DNA of 64,000 nt, taken from contig NW_005178992.1 in the NCBI RefSeq assembly GCF_000350225.1, positions 308,733 to 372,732 of the forward strand. The letters are read 5' to 3'. The notes below the pieces were generated by a model that was not told the DNA's origin, did no database searches, and saw nothing but the letters and a program-made list of their open reading frames with translations. The first letter of the stretch is position 1. Each line of letters starts with the position of its first letter. Below are positions 21,281 through 31,644 of this stretch, piece by piece. This stretch comes from Chondrus crispus (lineage: Eukaryota > Rhodophyta > Florideophyceae > Gigartinales > Gigartinaceae). The translations under genes were made by a program, and so were the position numbers.

Positions 21281-21394
21281 ATGGCCAAAACCAAGCATAC
21301 AGCCAGGAGGAGTACCGGCGACAAGGCTCCAAGGAAACAGATTGCACCGGCCGCTGCACGTCAAACGCGTTACGGGAGAGACCTAATGATTTAA
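21281..21394 (+). CDS. Histone H3 tail-like short ORF (37 aa)
   Basis: The ORF opens with an ATG in a strong context (GGAGCTATGG) and reads MAKTKHTARRSTGDKAPRKQ, then IAPAAARQTR and a short end. Nineteen of the first 26 residues after Met match the histone H3 tail, in register. The residues matching K4, R8, S10, K14, R17, K18 and R26 are kept. R2 is Lys, K9 is Arg, K23 is Ala and K27 is Gln. The H3 histone fold does not follow; a stop closes the ORF. It could be a relic of a gene whose protein wore an H3-like tail, or a decayed partial H3 copy. The next 550 bases, in another frame, look like an unrelated degraded coding region, which favours the former. Confidence 0.65.
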   Translation: MAKTKHTARRSTGDKAPRKQIAPAAARQTRYGRDLMI

Positions 21395-21421
21395 GAACGC
21401 TCTTCGAGGCCGAACCCTGAG

Positions 21422-21954
21422 AAAGTCGTGCGGACCCCTGTTTCCCGGTTGATAGTGCTAACTTCCACATCTGGTTAAGGGGGCGTAGCCGTCGCTACAG
21501 CGTCACGGCTCAAGAATTTGTAAAACTTCTCAGTCACTACATCAAGGACTACTTAGTCTGGAGGGCGACCGTAGAAGTAACTTGTGACGATGCGTAACGG
21601 CTTGGCCTAACCGAGTCCGTCAGTGATTGCCACTGGTACCGCACCTTCTCTGAGGACGAACAGGATATCGAACAGATTTGTTTGGACCAAGATGGAACAT
21701 ACTACGGCGTTGATCCGGCCCCCAAGCAGAGGCACCGCATATTACTTTACACCCTCAAGATCATCGGCTTCGGAGAGAGAACTGAGCACCGAGTGGAAGA
21801 CGACCTCTTCCAGTTCGGGGGTCGAGATCGCGTCCTTGCACACATGGCCGTCGACCTATTTTGTTCCCGCAACTCAGGTTGGGCCTGTAAGATGCTCCAC
21901 GGGCGGGACGTAGATCTAACAGCCTCAAGCCCCTATTCTGTCTGCCGTCGTTAG
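21422..21954 (+). pseudogene. Degraded ORF downstream of the H3 tail-like ORF
   Basis: One frame is open across this interval except for a single in-frame TAA near 21592. The reading looks protein-like: EFVKLLSHYIKDYLVW before the stop, and LYTLKIIGFGERTEHRVEDD and AHMAVDLFCSRNSGWACKML after it. I do not recognise the family. It lies in a different frame from the H3 tail-like ORF just upstream, so if the two were once one gene, it has decayed or was spliced. An intron hiding the frame change cannot be excluded. Confidence 0.4.
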
Positions 21955-21959
21955 GCATC

Positions 21960-22388
21960 GTGAGGTCTCGTGACGACCCCGAACTCTGCATACCTTCTGC
22001 CATATGCAACGCTATCCATGTTCTCGGCGACCTGGAGCTCGCTTCCAAGTACTGGCGTCACGTCGAGGCGAATGCAGCCCGCTTTGCCTGCACTGGCGAC
22101 CTGCCGCGTCGTATCCGCAACTTTCGCGATGCCCAAAAGCATCTCGATTGCGAAAAGGTCATCTTGCGCCACGTAAAATCTGGGCCTGCTACCCTCGAGC
22201 TCGTCTTAGCCTGCCCCATGGGGTATTCGTTGCAACACTTGAAGGCACACCAAACATCCTTCGTAGTACTTCTGTCTTGTCTTTGCATCAAACAGTCACC
22301 GATTGCATGGATGAATTCTCCTCCGCCTGAGTGCGGACTCAGTGAAAGCCTGCATTGGGGATCGTGGTACATTTCTGGGCGTTTCTGA
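21960..22388 (+). pseudogene. Protein-like ORF fragment (142 aa), unknown
   Basis: An open stretch in a third frame directly after the previous relic. It has a helical-looking centre (HVLGDLELASKYWRHVEANA) rich in Ala, Leu and Arg. The first ATG is at 21960, but the true start is unclear. It may be a further exon or relic of the same locus. No family is recognised and no partner domain is visible. Confidence 0.3.
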
Positions 22389-24130
22389 TTTGCGCCTGGT
22401 TGTATTCATCGCATCGTCTGGTAAGAAGAGACGAAATAGATCCAGATTCTCGGAGACGAGGAGGGCCAGCAACAAAGCGGCCGCGGGTGGTTCAAGTAAC
22501 CAAGCCCAGCGCTAGCTCAACTATGGCCTTCTGGTTCCGTCTGGAGCAGTCGTCTCACAGCCTTCCCCTTTCATGCGTTAAAGTAGATTAAATTTTTGAT
22601 TGCCGGTAGAGATGCTCTCAGGCGTTTGGATTGAGATAAATCGTGGTCCAAAGCCCATATCCCCTCCGCCGTCGTTCCCAAAAAACTGTGTAGCGCCGTA
22701 TTGGTACCTGCGTCGTAGGAGACAGGGCTCGGGTGTGGACTGTCTAGGATGTGCCGAGTGGAGGGGTGTGGAAAGACACTCGTTGACAATCAGACACCGC
22801 CTACCCTTCAGGCGGATCGGGGAAATGAGCCTGGGACGGAAAAAGTTGTCGAATGGACAAATGAGGTTCACTTTCTACAGCAGAGAGACGTCGGAGATGG
22901 AACGTTTATGCCCCATGACATAAGTGTGTCAGGGGTGGGTCAGGGGTGGAAACAGGGCGGGCGGGGGCAAGAGCACTTTGTATGTGGGAGGCGCTAGGGC
23001 TGTGTCGGCCAACTATAGGCGTGGAAGAGGAATTTGAATGTTGTGCGTTGTAAACGAGAAGTACGGGAACTACAGCAAGTTAACTACGGTACAGGGACGG
23101 TATCGTAACGTGCCCTTGGTACAGAAATAAGACGACGTCGGATGTGAGTCAGAAGCGAAGAGCAGTAGAGATGCAAGAACGCGGCAGGGGAGCTGGACTT
23201 TTATTAGCAAAAACAGCCATACGTGGGGATCGTGTGCTGTACTCTTTCTCACGCGTGCTTGGAGTCGGTGTCACAGCAGCACATACGAAAGCGAGGTCTG
23301 ACAGCTTCGACAAGCAGCGTGCATACGTTGCGACGAGGAGAATAATGAGCTCAATCAAGATTGCAATGGCTCCCGAGCGTGATGAGTCACGGCAGGAAAC
23401 AGCTTTGGCTGGTGTGGGACCCACACCGGGATGGCACTGCCATCCCGTAGCGCCATCCCGCGGCGTGTGCGTGCGCGGGATGGAGGCTGGCGCTGCATAG
23501 AAAGGGAGGTCATTAACTTGAGTTCGGGTGATGCTGTGCTGGCGCCCCGGCGCAGGCTCACGATACCGCATAAGGCAGCAGCGAACCAATTGGGGCCCGG
23601 TGGTGCTTTGAATCCTCAAAATGGGGGCAAAACGGGTAGACTCCACAGCGCAGCAACTGATTTGGGCGATCCCATGGCAGTGGAGCCCCTCGCGGATTGG
23701 CGCTGCAAGAGGATGTGGGCAGCCAATGATACTGTTAATAACAGACGACCGGTCTCATACTTGGACGACTGCGCCGAATGAGATGGTGACTTCCGAGGTA
23801 TGCAAAATGTGAATTGCCATGATGGCGGAGGATGGGAATGTGATTGGCTGAGGCAAAATCGCCACGCATGCATTGAACGACCGCTGCGGGGGATTGCCAT
23901 CAAAACGACGCCTGGGTGCACGTACAGTGCAGTAGTTGACGATCAATGCAAAACGTGGTGTCCGGGAGATTGGCCACTCAGTAGAGCCGGGCTGGCGCAT
24001 GGTGCGGTACAGGAAGAGATGACATCGTCCAGAGAGAAACAACTGCATACGTTTTCCGAGCGACATCGCGCGGGCAGAACGAAAGCCCATTTCGATTCGT
24101 TTCGCCGGGTCTCGGGGCCAGAATTCCACT
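22389..24130. other. Intergenic region upstream of the ABC transporter
   Basis: About 1.7 kb without a gene I can support. Short ORFs on both strands show no family signal. The one clear structure is the cluster of perfect hairpins at 23411-23493. Confidence 0.5.
23411..23493. repeat. Cluster of perfect inverted repeats
   Basis: Two perfect palindromes lie back to back. GGTGTGGG-A-CCCACACC occupies 23411-23427 and GGGATGGCA-C-TGCCATCCC occupies 23428-23446. A third, larger stem follows: CCATCCCGCG at 23453-23462 pairs with CGCGGGATGG at 23474-23483, with outer AGCGCCA/TGGCGCT pairing at 23449-23455 and 23488-23494. All would fold as hairpins in DNA or RNA. Confidence 0.8.
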
Positions 24131-24136
24131 CTACGG

Positions 24137-24144
24137 TATATATA
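24137..24144 (+). promoter_or_regulatory. TATA box of the ABC transporter gene
   Basis: TATATATA lies 92 bases before the ATG at 24236, a usual distance for a core promoter with a short leader. No other TATA-like run lies closer to the start. Confidence 0.55.
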
Positions 24145-24235
24145 CAGTCCCTAAACAAACCGGGCGTCTAAAGCTTGTCCCCTCGTACCAAACCGGAAAC
24201 TATCTTTTCTCACTGCACTCCGCACGCCATTCACC

Positions 24236-27200
24236 ATGGAACCAGGGGACTCGGATCTCAAGCCCTCATCCGCCCCTCCGAAATGGAAGTTCTGGGCACG
24301 CAAGGAGAAGGTGCCCGAGGAAGAGAGGAAGTACCCTCCCGTTCCTTACATCAGGCTCTTCCGGTACGCCTCCAACGCAGATAAACTCATGTTGGGGTTG
24401 GCGCTCCTAGCAGCAATTGGTCACGGCACCCTGCTCCCCATCCTCACTGTCATCTTCGGCGATGTCGTCGACCAGTTCGGCCCGTTCTTGACGGCAGGCG
24501 CCATCGAATCGGACATCGATATTTCGGACAGCATTGCATCAAAGGTTAATCTCTTCCTGTACCTTGCAATCGTCGCTTTCGCCTTGTCTTTTCTCCAGTT
24601 GAGTCTCTCAGTTATAGCCGCGAATCGCATCGGTAATGACCTTAGGAAGAAGTTTTTCGACAACCTTACCAGACAGGATTGCAACTTTTATGATGATAGC
24701 GAAGCTGGGTCTCTCACACACATCGTCATCTCAGACGTCAATCTCATTCAAGGCGGCATAGGGGACAAGCTCTGTACCGCCGTCCAGTATTTCACCACGT
24801 TCGTCACAGGCGTCATTGTTGGCTTTGCATACGGCTGGAAGCTTACGCTTCTGATCCTTGGTGTCACTCCCATTCTTCTTGTCGCCGGTGCTGTCTTTGG
24901 AAACGCCTCAGCCGACGCCACTGGTGACGGTCTTGGTGCATACGGAGAGGCTGGTGGTGTCGCTCAGGAAGTCTTTTCGCTCATACGTACAGTCACCGCT
25001 TTTGGTGGTCAGGAGGATGAGCTCCGTAGGTATGAAAAGAGCCTCGACAAGGCTTACATCGCCAGCGTTAAAGCCGCAATTGCCTCGGGCTTTGGCTTGG
25101 GAACTGCCATGTTTTGCATCTTAAGCACGTATGGTCTCGCCTTCTTTGTGGGTGCAAACCTGGCTCGTGTTTCTGATCCCGAGATAGAACCCGAGATGTC
25201 TCCAGGTGATGTTCTTCTCACGTTTTTTGCCATCACCCTTGGCGCCAGCTCTCTAGGGACTGCAGGACCAGCTATCAAGTCTTTCGGTGTCGCCCGTGCG
25301 GCTGCTCCACGAGTTTTCGAGATCATTGACCGCATCAGCGAGATCGACCCTCAAAATGACGACGGACTCATCCCTACCGAGCCAACCACCGGGCACGTTA
25401 CTTTTGAGAACCTCGACTTCAACTATCCGAAGAGAATCACTGAGGAAGGGGTCTCCGCCCTCGTACTTGACAACTTCAATTTAGATATCGCGGCAGGCAC
25501 TTCTGAGGCTTTCGTGGGCAAATCTGGATGTGGAAAGAGTACTCTCGCCAGGATGATTCAGCGTTTTTATGATCCTATCGCAGGGTCTGTTCGTCTAGAT
25601 GGTGTAGACATCCGGGAGTTGAATGTCCGCTGGTTGCGCTCCCAGATCGGTGTTGTGGCTCAGATGCCATCTCTGTTCATGCTTTCCATCCGGGATAATA
25701 TTGCACTCGGTGCTGGCCTGGATATTTCGACAGACCCAATCACCGGAAAGAAGATTTTTTCCCGCCGCGAAGTTACAAACGACGATATCATTGAAGCAGC
25801 AAAGCTCGCAAACGCTCACAACTTCATTATAAAGCTACCAGAGGGCTATGACACAATGCTTGGGGAGCGCGGTGCGATGCTGAGTGGCGGTCAGAAACAG
25901 CGAGTCTGTATCGCTCGTGCCCTGATTCGCAATCCAAAGCTTCTCATTCTTGATGAGTCAACCGCCGCACTTGACACAGCTAGCGAAAGGCTGGTCCAAG
26001 ACGCCCTCGACAAGGCTGCTGCCGGCAGGACCACTGTCACCATTGCTCATCGGCTCAGTACGATCCGTAACGCTGACAACATTTCTTGTGTGGATGGAGG
26101 AAAGGTGGTTGAGAGAGGACCTCATGATGAGCTGGTGAGGCGCGAGGGAGGCTTTTACCGTGCCGTTCATGATCTGCAGAATGTCCAACGGGATAAAATG
26201 CAGAAAGAGAAGGAAGCGGAGACAGAGGATGACAGCGATTCAAAATTAGCTCCTGTACTGGCGGCGCAGAAGTCTATGAGTAAAACGGCTCATTCTACAT
26301 CTGTACGAGACGCCCTTGCGGTAGAAGAAGAAAAGGCTCTTGCAGCTGTGGATAAGGGGGTTTTCTGGAGAACCGTGAAGATGAACAAGGGTGAGTTCTC
26401 CTACATGTTCATCGGAATCTTGGGTGCCGTTGCAGTTGGTGTGGTGTGGCCAATTGCGGCGATCTCGCTGACGGAACTCGTTGAGATCATGCTCACGGAA
26501 AACGATCCATCTGATGTACGGGTTTGGGCCCTATCTTTCGTCGCCATCGCCGCCGTGGCTTTCATTGGCAACGCTTTCCAGCACGGCGTTCTTGGAGTAT
26601 CAGGAGAGAAGCTGACGAGGCGCATTCGTTCTGATGCTTTCCGTGCACTCCTGAGACAGGAGATGGGCTACTTCGACATGGAGGAAAACTCTGTTGGTGC
26701 ACTGGCAGGGCGCCTTTCTTCGGATGCCGGTGCTATCAAGGGTCTAACGGGTGACCTCTTTGGCGTTGGTGTCAATGTGCTTGGTGCGCTGGTAGCGGGA
26801 CTTACGATTGCATTTGTGAACTGCTGGGAACTTACCCTTGTTGTCCTTGCCATCATTCCTGGAATTGCATTGGGTGGTTACTTTGAGATGCAGGCCTCTG
26901 CTGGCATTGACTCTGGAGCCCGTAAGGACTTCGCACAGGCGAACGTGGTTGCAGCTGAAGCTGTCGACAACATTGCTACGGTTAGAACTCTTGGACTGGA
27001 GGATTACTTCGCCTCTCGATATAGCAAGATGATTCACAAAACCAGGCGCGATAAGCTGCGCAAAGCTGTCGTTACTGCTATCGCTTTCGGTTTCTCTGAG
27101 TTCTGCCAGTACTTGCTTTGGTATGCAACATTCAAGGCAGGTGGCAACTTCGTGCGCGATGGGAGATGCTCGTTTAAGGAAATGCTTTTGTCTTCAATGG

Positions 27201-28108
27201 CTATTCTGTTTGCTGCTATCACGTTCGGCAACGTTTCCGTGTTCGCTCCTGATGTTGGCGCTTCCCAAATCGGGGCCACGCACATTTACCGACTTCTGGA
27301 CCGAGAGAGCGAGATCGACCCCACCAGCAAGGATGGAGAAGACGTTGATCACGTTGCCGGTGATGTGTCCTCCAAGAAAGTTTATTTTGAATACCCTCGC
27401 CGTCCAGATGTGCCTGTCTTGCGTGGTCTCTCTATCGACGTTTCAAGAGGTAAGACCCTAGCTCTCGTCGGAACAAGTGGACATGGAAAGAGTACTATTA
27501 TCTCCTTGCTGGAACGGTTTTACTCTTATCGGGAAGGAACTATTCACATCGATGAACATGAAATCTCGAAAGCACGTGTGGCAACTCTTCGAAACCACAT
27601 TGGTTTGGTTTCCCAAGAACCTGAACTCTTCAACCGGTCTGTGTTTGAAAACATAGCGTATGGTGCTCCCCACGAAGACGGCACACCGATCACAATGACA
27701 GATGTTATCGAGGCTGCCAAGAAGGCCAATGCCCATGAGTTTGTGTCTGCTCTTCCGCAAGGATATGACACAGTAGTAGGACCTCGCGGCGATGCATTGA
27801 GTGGAGGACAACGACAACGTGTCGCAATTGCGAGGAGTTTGATTAGAGCTCCTCCGGTTCTGCTGCTTGACGAAGCTACTAGCGCTTTGGACAGCGCAAG
27901 TGAGCGCTTAGTTCAGGCAGCCTTGGACAAGGCTTCCGACGGTAGGACAACAATTGTTGTCGCACATAGATTATCGACGATCAAGGATGCTGATGTAATC
28001 GCCGTCGTGCGGAAAGGTCGCATTGTAGAGTCAGGGACACATGGTGAGCTACTTAGAAAGAACGGCCACTACGCCGATCTGGTTCAGCACCAGCTCTCGG
28101 ATGTTTAG
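24236..28108 (+). CDS. ABCB-type (P-glycoprotein/MDR) full ABC transporter, 1290 aa
   Basis: A full-size ATP-binding cassette exporter with the order TMD-NBD-TMD-NBD in one uninterrupted ORF. The ATG lies in CACCATGG, a strong start context. The first membrane domain covers about residues 50-350. NBD1 has an A-loop Tyr near 397, Walker A GKSGCGKST at 428-436, a Q-loop near 476, signature LSGGQ at 549-553, Walker B LLILDE at about 569-574 and the H-loop in IAHRLST. A charged linker follows (EKEAETEDDSDSK). The second membrane domain covers about 710-1020. NBD2 has Walker A GTSGHGKST near 1079, signature LSGGQ near 1188 and Walker B LLLDE near 1209. Both ATP sites keep the catalytic Glu. The family exports lipids, peptides or hydrophobic compounds at the plasma membrane or vacuole. 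The substrate cannot be told from sequence. The His in the second Walker A replaces the usual Cys or Ser. Confidence 0.97.
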   Translation: MEPGDSDLKPSSAPPKWKFWARKEKVPEEERKYPPVPYIRLFRYASNADKLMLGLALLAAIGHGTLLPILTVIFGDVVDQFGPFLTAGAIESDIDISDSIASKVNLFLYLAIVAFALSFLQLSLSVIAANRIGNDLRKKFFDNLTRQDCNFYDDSEAGSLTHIVISDVNLIQGGIGDKLCTAVQYFTTFVTGVIVGFAYGWKLTLLILGVTPILLVAGAVFGNASADATGDGLGAYGEAGGVAQEVFSLIRTVTAFGGQEDELRRYEKSLDKAYIASVKAAIASGFGLGTAMFCILSTYGLAFFVGANLARVSDPEIEPEMSPGDVLLTFFAITLGASSLGTAGPAIKSFGVARAAAPRVFEIIDRISEIDPQNDDGLIPTEPTTGHVTFENLDFNYPKRITEEGVSALVLDNFNLDIAAGTSEAFVGKSGCGKSTLARMIQRFYDPIAGSVRLDGVDIRELNVRWLRSQIGVVAQMPSLFMLSIRDNIALGAGLDISTDPITGKKIFSRREVTNDDIIEAAKLANAHNFIIKLPEGYDTMLGERGAMLSGGQKQRVCIARALIRNPKLLILDESTAALDTASERLVQDALDKAAAGRTTVTIAHRLSTIRNADNISCVDGGKVVERGPHDELVRREGGFYRAVHDLQNVQRDKMQKEKEAETEDDSDSKLAPVLAAQKSMSKTAHSTSVRDALAVEEEKALAAVDKGVFWRTVKMNKGEFSYMFIGILGAVAVGVVWPIAAISLTELVEIMLTENDPSDVRVWALSFVAIAAVAFIGNAFQHGVLGVSGEKLTRRIRSDAFRALLRQEMGYFDMEENSVGALAGRLSSDAGAIKGLTGDLFGVGVNVLGALVAGLTIAFVNCWELTLVVLAIIPGIALGGYFEMQASAGIDSGARKDFAQANVVAAEAVDNIATVRTLGLEDYFASRYSKMIHKTRRDKLRKAVVTAIAFGFSEFCQYLLWYATFKAGGNFVRDGRCSFKEMLLSSMAILFAAITFGNVSVFAPDVGASQIGATHIYRLLDRESEIDPTSKDGEDVDHVAGDVSSKKVYFEYPRRPDVPVLRGLSIDVSRGKTLALVGTSGHGKSTIISLLERFYSYREGTIHIDEHEISKARVATLRNHIGLVSQEPELFNRSVFENIAYGAPHEDGTPITMTDVIEAAKKANAHEFVSALPQGYDTVVGPRGDALSGGQRQRVAIARSLIRAPPVLLLDEATSALDSASERLVQAALDKASDGRTTIVVAHRLSTIKDADVIAVVRKGRIVESGTHGELLRKNGHYADLVQHQLSDV

Positions 28109-30555
28109 AATACAGTTGTGCAGTTTACAAATCCTTTTCGCATCATAAATATACCAAGCACGTCGTCTGTCAATCAAACAGTTTGAATACAGATACGTTA
28201 GCGATAATTGCAGGCGGGCCTTGATGTCAGTCTCTACGGGAGAGTCGCAACAGCTCTCAGTGGAGACCGGTACAAAAACCCCGATCGTAGGTTTTGTCAT
28301 TGCTTTTCGAAGGAGCTACTTCGAAGTAGCTGGAGAATGATGTGTGGCTTGCGCAAAGCCTTACAGCGGCGCGCGTAAAGACACATTTCAGACTGGGCGG
28401 CCCTTGGAACGCATCATACTGTATTTCATGGTTGTAGTTGGGGTACGGCTAGCAAAGCTACTGTTTCTAGCAGAGCTGATTTGACAACAGAAGACCAGAA
28501 GACCAGAGGACCCGATACAAAGCTAGAGAAAAATCTTCTGAGTTGAAACGACTTCGAAAGGATTTGGTTTCACAGAGCGGTTGAAGGGCGGGAGAAGGAA
28601 TACAAGTTTTTAGAATTCAGTTTAATTCACGTCGCAGATGAAAGGTCAATTGTAGTACAGTACCCTTCTCACTGGCTCAATGTGAGACGCATAAGAAGTT
28701 ATGATAAATATGCGAATGCAGTGCGTATTCGAAGAAAATTGCCTTTATTTGGACGGGAGAATTGGTCTCCAAAGTGTGCCAGGGTCAAAGTGGGACGACG
28801 AGAAATTTCATGTCTTGCACGCTTCATCTGTAATGGGAGAGACCCAACAAAGCCGACGCTGCCGTGTGCTTGCGGGTCCTCAACAACTCGCCTTCCTCAA
28901 CCTGCATCCGCTGTTTTCGGGCTCTTGGCCATTGCGAAAGTGGCAAGTCGTCGCAAACTATGTCTTCGAGAGGCGACACCGCAGACTGCGCTTTCAGACG
29001 TTTCTGAGAGTCAATTTTTTTTTGTTTGCAGTATCATTCTCTACATTAAACTCCTGAATGTGATAAACGTTGGGTACGGGCGCTTTTGGAGGATTCCGCC
29101 CCTCCAAACGAGCACGAACAGACTGCAAATTGCCAACCGTCGCTGCGTTTCCTGTTGCGAGGAATTTTCTATTAGATTTCTTAGGTGTGGGGTTCTTTGA
29201 CAGGCATATATTCTTTCTCAGAATGTTGCGCAACACATAATCATTATTGGGAGCGACGGAAACCTCTGCAAAAGCATGAGCAGAAAACTGACCGTTTGTA
29301 AGAGCATGAGAATATGTTTCATCAAACGAATATATTTAATTCGTTGCGAAATAGTTTAGCAAAATCATATGCGCGAAACTATGCGGCGCGGCATTATAAT
29401 TTTGGTGTCACAATTTGAGCCTTGTCACAGATTGAGCCTGTGAGAAGGGTACTTCACGAGTAGGGAGTTGTAGTACTTCACGAGTAGGGAAAAATTAGAT
29501 ACAGTACAGTACCAAGGGTACTGTACGCAAAAGCCACAATCGTCTTGTCTCAATTCTGCGCAGCAACAGAAAAAAAGAATACGGCACGTCGAAAAGACGG
29601 ATTCATACCAGAGAATGGATAGGAGTGATCCCTTCTCTGGATAGGAGTGACGTGTATTGCATGAAGGCGACGGCCAGCATGCTGCGCTGGACCTCCACGT
29701 TCCACCTCAAGGACAAGTGAAAGAAGACGTGAATGGCAGTACAAGCCTTGGCATCTTCCACGTCGGCAGGCTTTATGTATGCACCGTCCTACTTGCGTAC
29801 TTCACTGTAAGCACCTTGTTTGCAGTATCTAATAGGGCAGCTTTTGATAAAAAGGAGATAATTCCTGGATGTGGACATGAACGCCACAGCGCTCAACCAT
29901 GCAATCAGGCAAGCGAGAGTACTCAGGCTACCGCACTCAACACCCCCATCGCGACGGCCGCCATGTTTCTCTGTTTCTGCGCGCATGTGTTCTCGACGCG
30001 TGTAGATAGAGCGACATCATGCACAACGCCTAGTGGAGGAGCAAAGCTCCTGCCTTGCGATATTTTCGTTCGAACAGGCATTCACGTAGCAACACGTCCG
30101 CAACTCTTATTGCCTGTCGCAACGAAACCCAATTCTCCAGCCTCAAGGCACTTGCTAGGATCGAATTGGGTAGTGCTCGCTCGGACAAGCGAGTCGGGTC
30201 CCCGGCGCTCCTTCCTTCGCTGCAAAGAAGCGACGTGTGCGTGTGTGCGGCCACGAAGGCCTGGGAGGTATTCAATATCGGGAGCGTCATGTGACAGCCA
30301 ATGATTTTGCATGGTTATATTGTCGCATTTCATGCAAATTTCTGCGCTTGTCGACACCTGCCTGCGTTGTTCGATGAATGTGCACACGCCACCACTTCAA
30401 TAAATATCCCACTCAAAGCATTTCGAATCCTTCTTCCACCCGTCCCTCCGACAATATATCCGAACCCCCAAAACACAATCTTCCCTTCTCAAAGGCCATC
30501 GCTCCTCAGCTTTGTCTTCGCCGGCGTCCGCTCTCCTCACTGCTTATTTCCTGCA
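28109..30555. other. Intergenic region, no gene supported
   Basis: About 2.4 kb with only weak ORFs, such as 28701-29057, and no family signal. Two short direct duplications are visible: ACTTCACGAGTAGGGA near 29452 and 29473, and GGATAGGAGTGA near 29617 and 29640. A CAATAAATATCCC stretch near 30398 could serve the gene at 30556. Confidence 0.5.
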
Positions 30556-31644
30556 ATGTCACCACCGAGCCCTGCTTTCGCGCCTGTATGTTCATTCTTA
30601 GGTATTAGGTCTTCGGTGTCGCATCAGTCCTCTACTTCATCCCTTCGGTTGAAGCCACCTCCAACTCGTACGCCTGGCGTTGTCCACGTGACCACAGCGG
30701 TCCTCGATACGCCGGCAAGCAACACCTACCTCCAGCGTCATGCAGAGGCAACTCTGCGCGATTTTCTGACACGACGGGCAGTCAACACTGTCCAATACTA
30801 CATGCATGAGCTCGGGGATGGGCCTGGACGTACATGGCTGAGAAGTTTCGATGCCTTCGACGAAAAAGTTCGGGAGGACAAGTTTATGGATGGGGATGCT
30901 TATCTTGACCGTATGAGTAGAGCACAGAACGAGAAGGGCGTCCTGAGAATTGGTAATTCACGAATAAGCAGGAAATATTATTTCACCATCGAACCTAATA
31001 GGATTGCCAAGAGAATTACGGATGTAAAACTGCAACTTGCCAGAGAATGGGCAAAAGATCTCGGATGTATCAAGCATGAAAACCTCGAGATTCAGAGGCT
31101 TGGTTTTGAGAAGATGTTGTGTTCTTCAGAGAAGGAGCTTAATTCGAAGAGGAATCTTGTATTTGACTCGGACCCGTTCACCACCGATCACACTCCGCTT
31201 AGGTACAAGAACTACAAAGCTTTGAAAACACTCGTCACAGGCCATGCTGTTGCCAGGCTTTTGCCATACACTCGCGATTGCGGCTCTAACCACGAGTACA
31301 TGTACCTTCTCCAGTTTATGAGCTCGTACGGTGCAATCAAGGACGGCGATGAGCTCGTTCGAATGCTCATGGAGCGCCCTGTTGAAAATCGCACCAACCC
31401 GGAATTCGTCATACAACCGAAGGGCATCGCTCTTCAAATTATGGAGCTTCGTCAGGCAATTGCGGAAGAATGGATTTCTGTCATGGAATTCATCCCGGGA
31501 GAGCAGAATCTCCGAACGAAGAACATCCTAGAAAACTCGATGAAGATTTCTGATGCTATCGGCGAGGATATACGAAAACCACAGTCAGGAATTGATGATT
31601 CCGAAAGCATCACGGATAAGGACACGAGTGAGCAGGCTTCGTAG
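30556..31644 (+). CDS. Likely plastid-targeted protein with two related halves (362 aa)
   Basis: The ATG at 30556 is chosen because the following 45 residues are rich in Ser, Pro and Thr, low in acidic residues and resemble a plastid transit peptide. An upstream in-frame extension exists but has no good start. The mature part has two similar modules, about residues 50-188 and 218-329. Each has a helical stretch (LRDFLTRRAVNTVQYYM; LKTLVTGHAVARLLPY) and later a closing motif, FTIEPNRIAKRITDVKLQLA in the first and FVIQPKGIALQIMELRQAIA in the second, each followed by EW and an acidic helix. From memory, the closing motif recalls an uncharacterised plastid family of plants and cyanobacteria (for example Arabidopsis At1g63610); this is unverified. 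The tail is acidic. Function unknown. Confidence 0.75.
   Translation: MSPPSPAFAPVCSFLGIRSSVSHQSSTSSLRLKPPPTRTPGVVHVTTAVLDTPASNTYLQRHAEATLRDFLTRRAVNTVQYYMHELGDGPGRTWLRSFDAFDEKVREDKFMDGDAYLDRMSRAQNEKGVLRIGNSRISRKYYFTIEPNRIAKRITDVKLQLAREWAKDLGCIKHENLEIQRLGFEKMLCSSEKELNSKRNLVFDSDPFTTDHTPLRYKNYKALKTLVTGHAVARLLPYTRDCGSNHEYMYLLQFMSSYGAIKDGDELVRMLMERPVENRTNPEFVIQPKGIALQIMELRQAIAEEWISVMEFIPGEQNLRTKNILENSMKISDAIGEDIRKPQSGIDDSESITDKDTSEQAS

Noticed and set aside
28682-29200. 172-codon ORF after the ABC transporter
   Set aside because: It mixes unrelated-looking stretches, overlaps another equally long ORF in a different frame, and shows no family signal.
29657-30304. 215-codon ORF before the plastid-like gene
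   Set aside because: No ATG at its start, low-complexity Ser/Thr/Cys text, and no motif.
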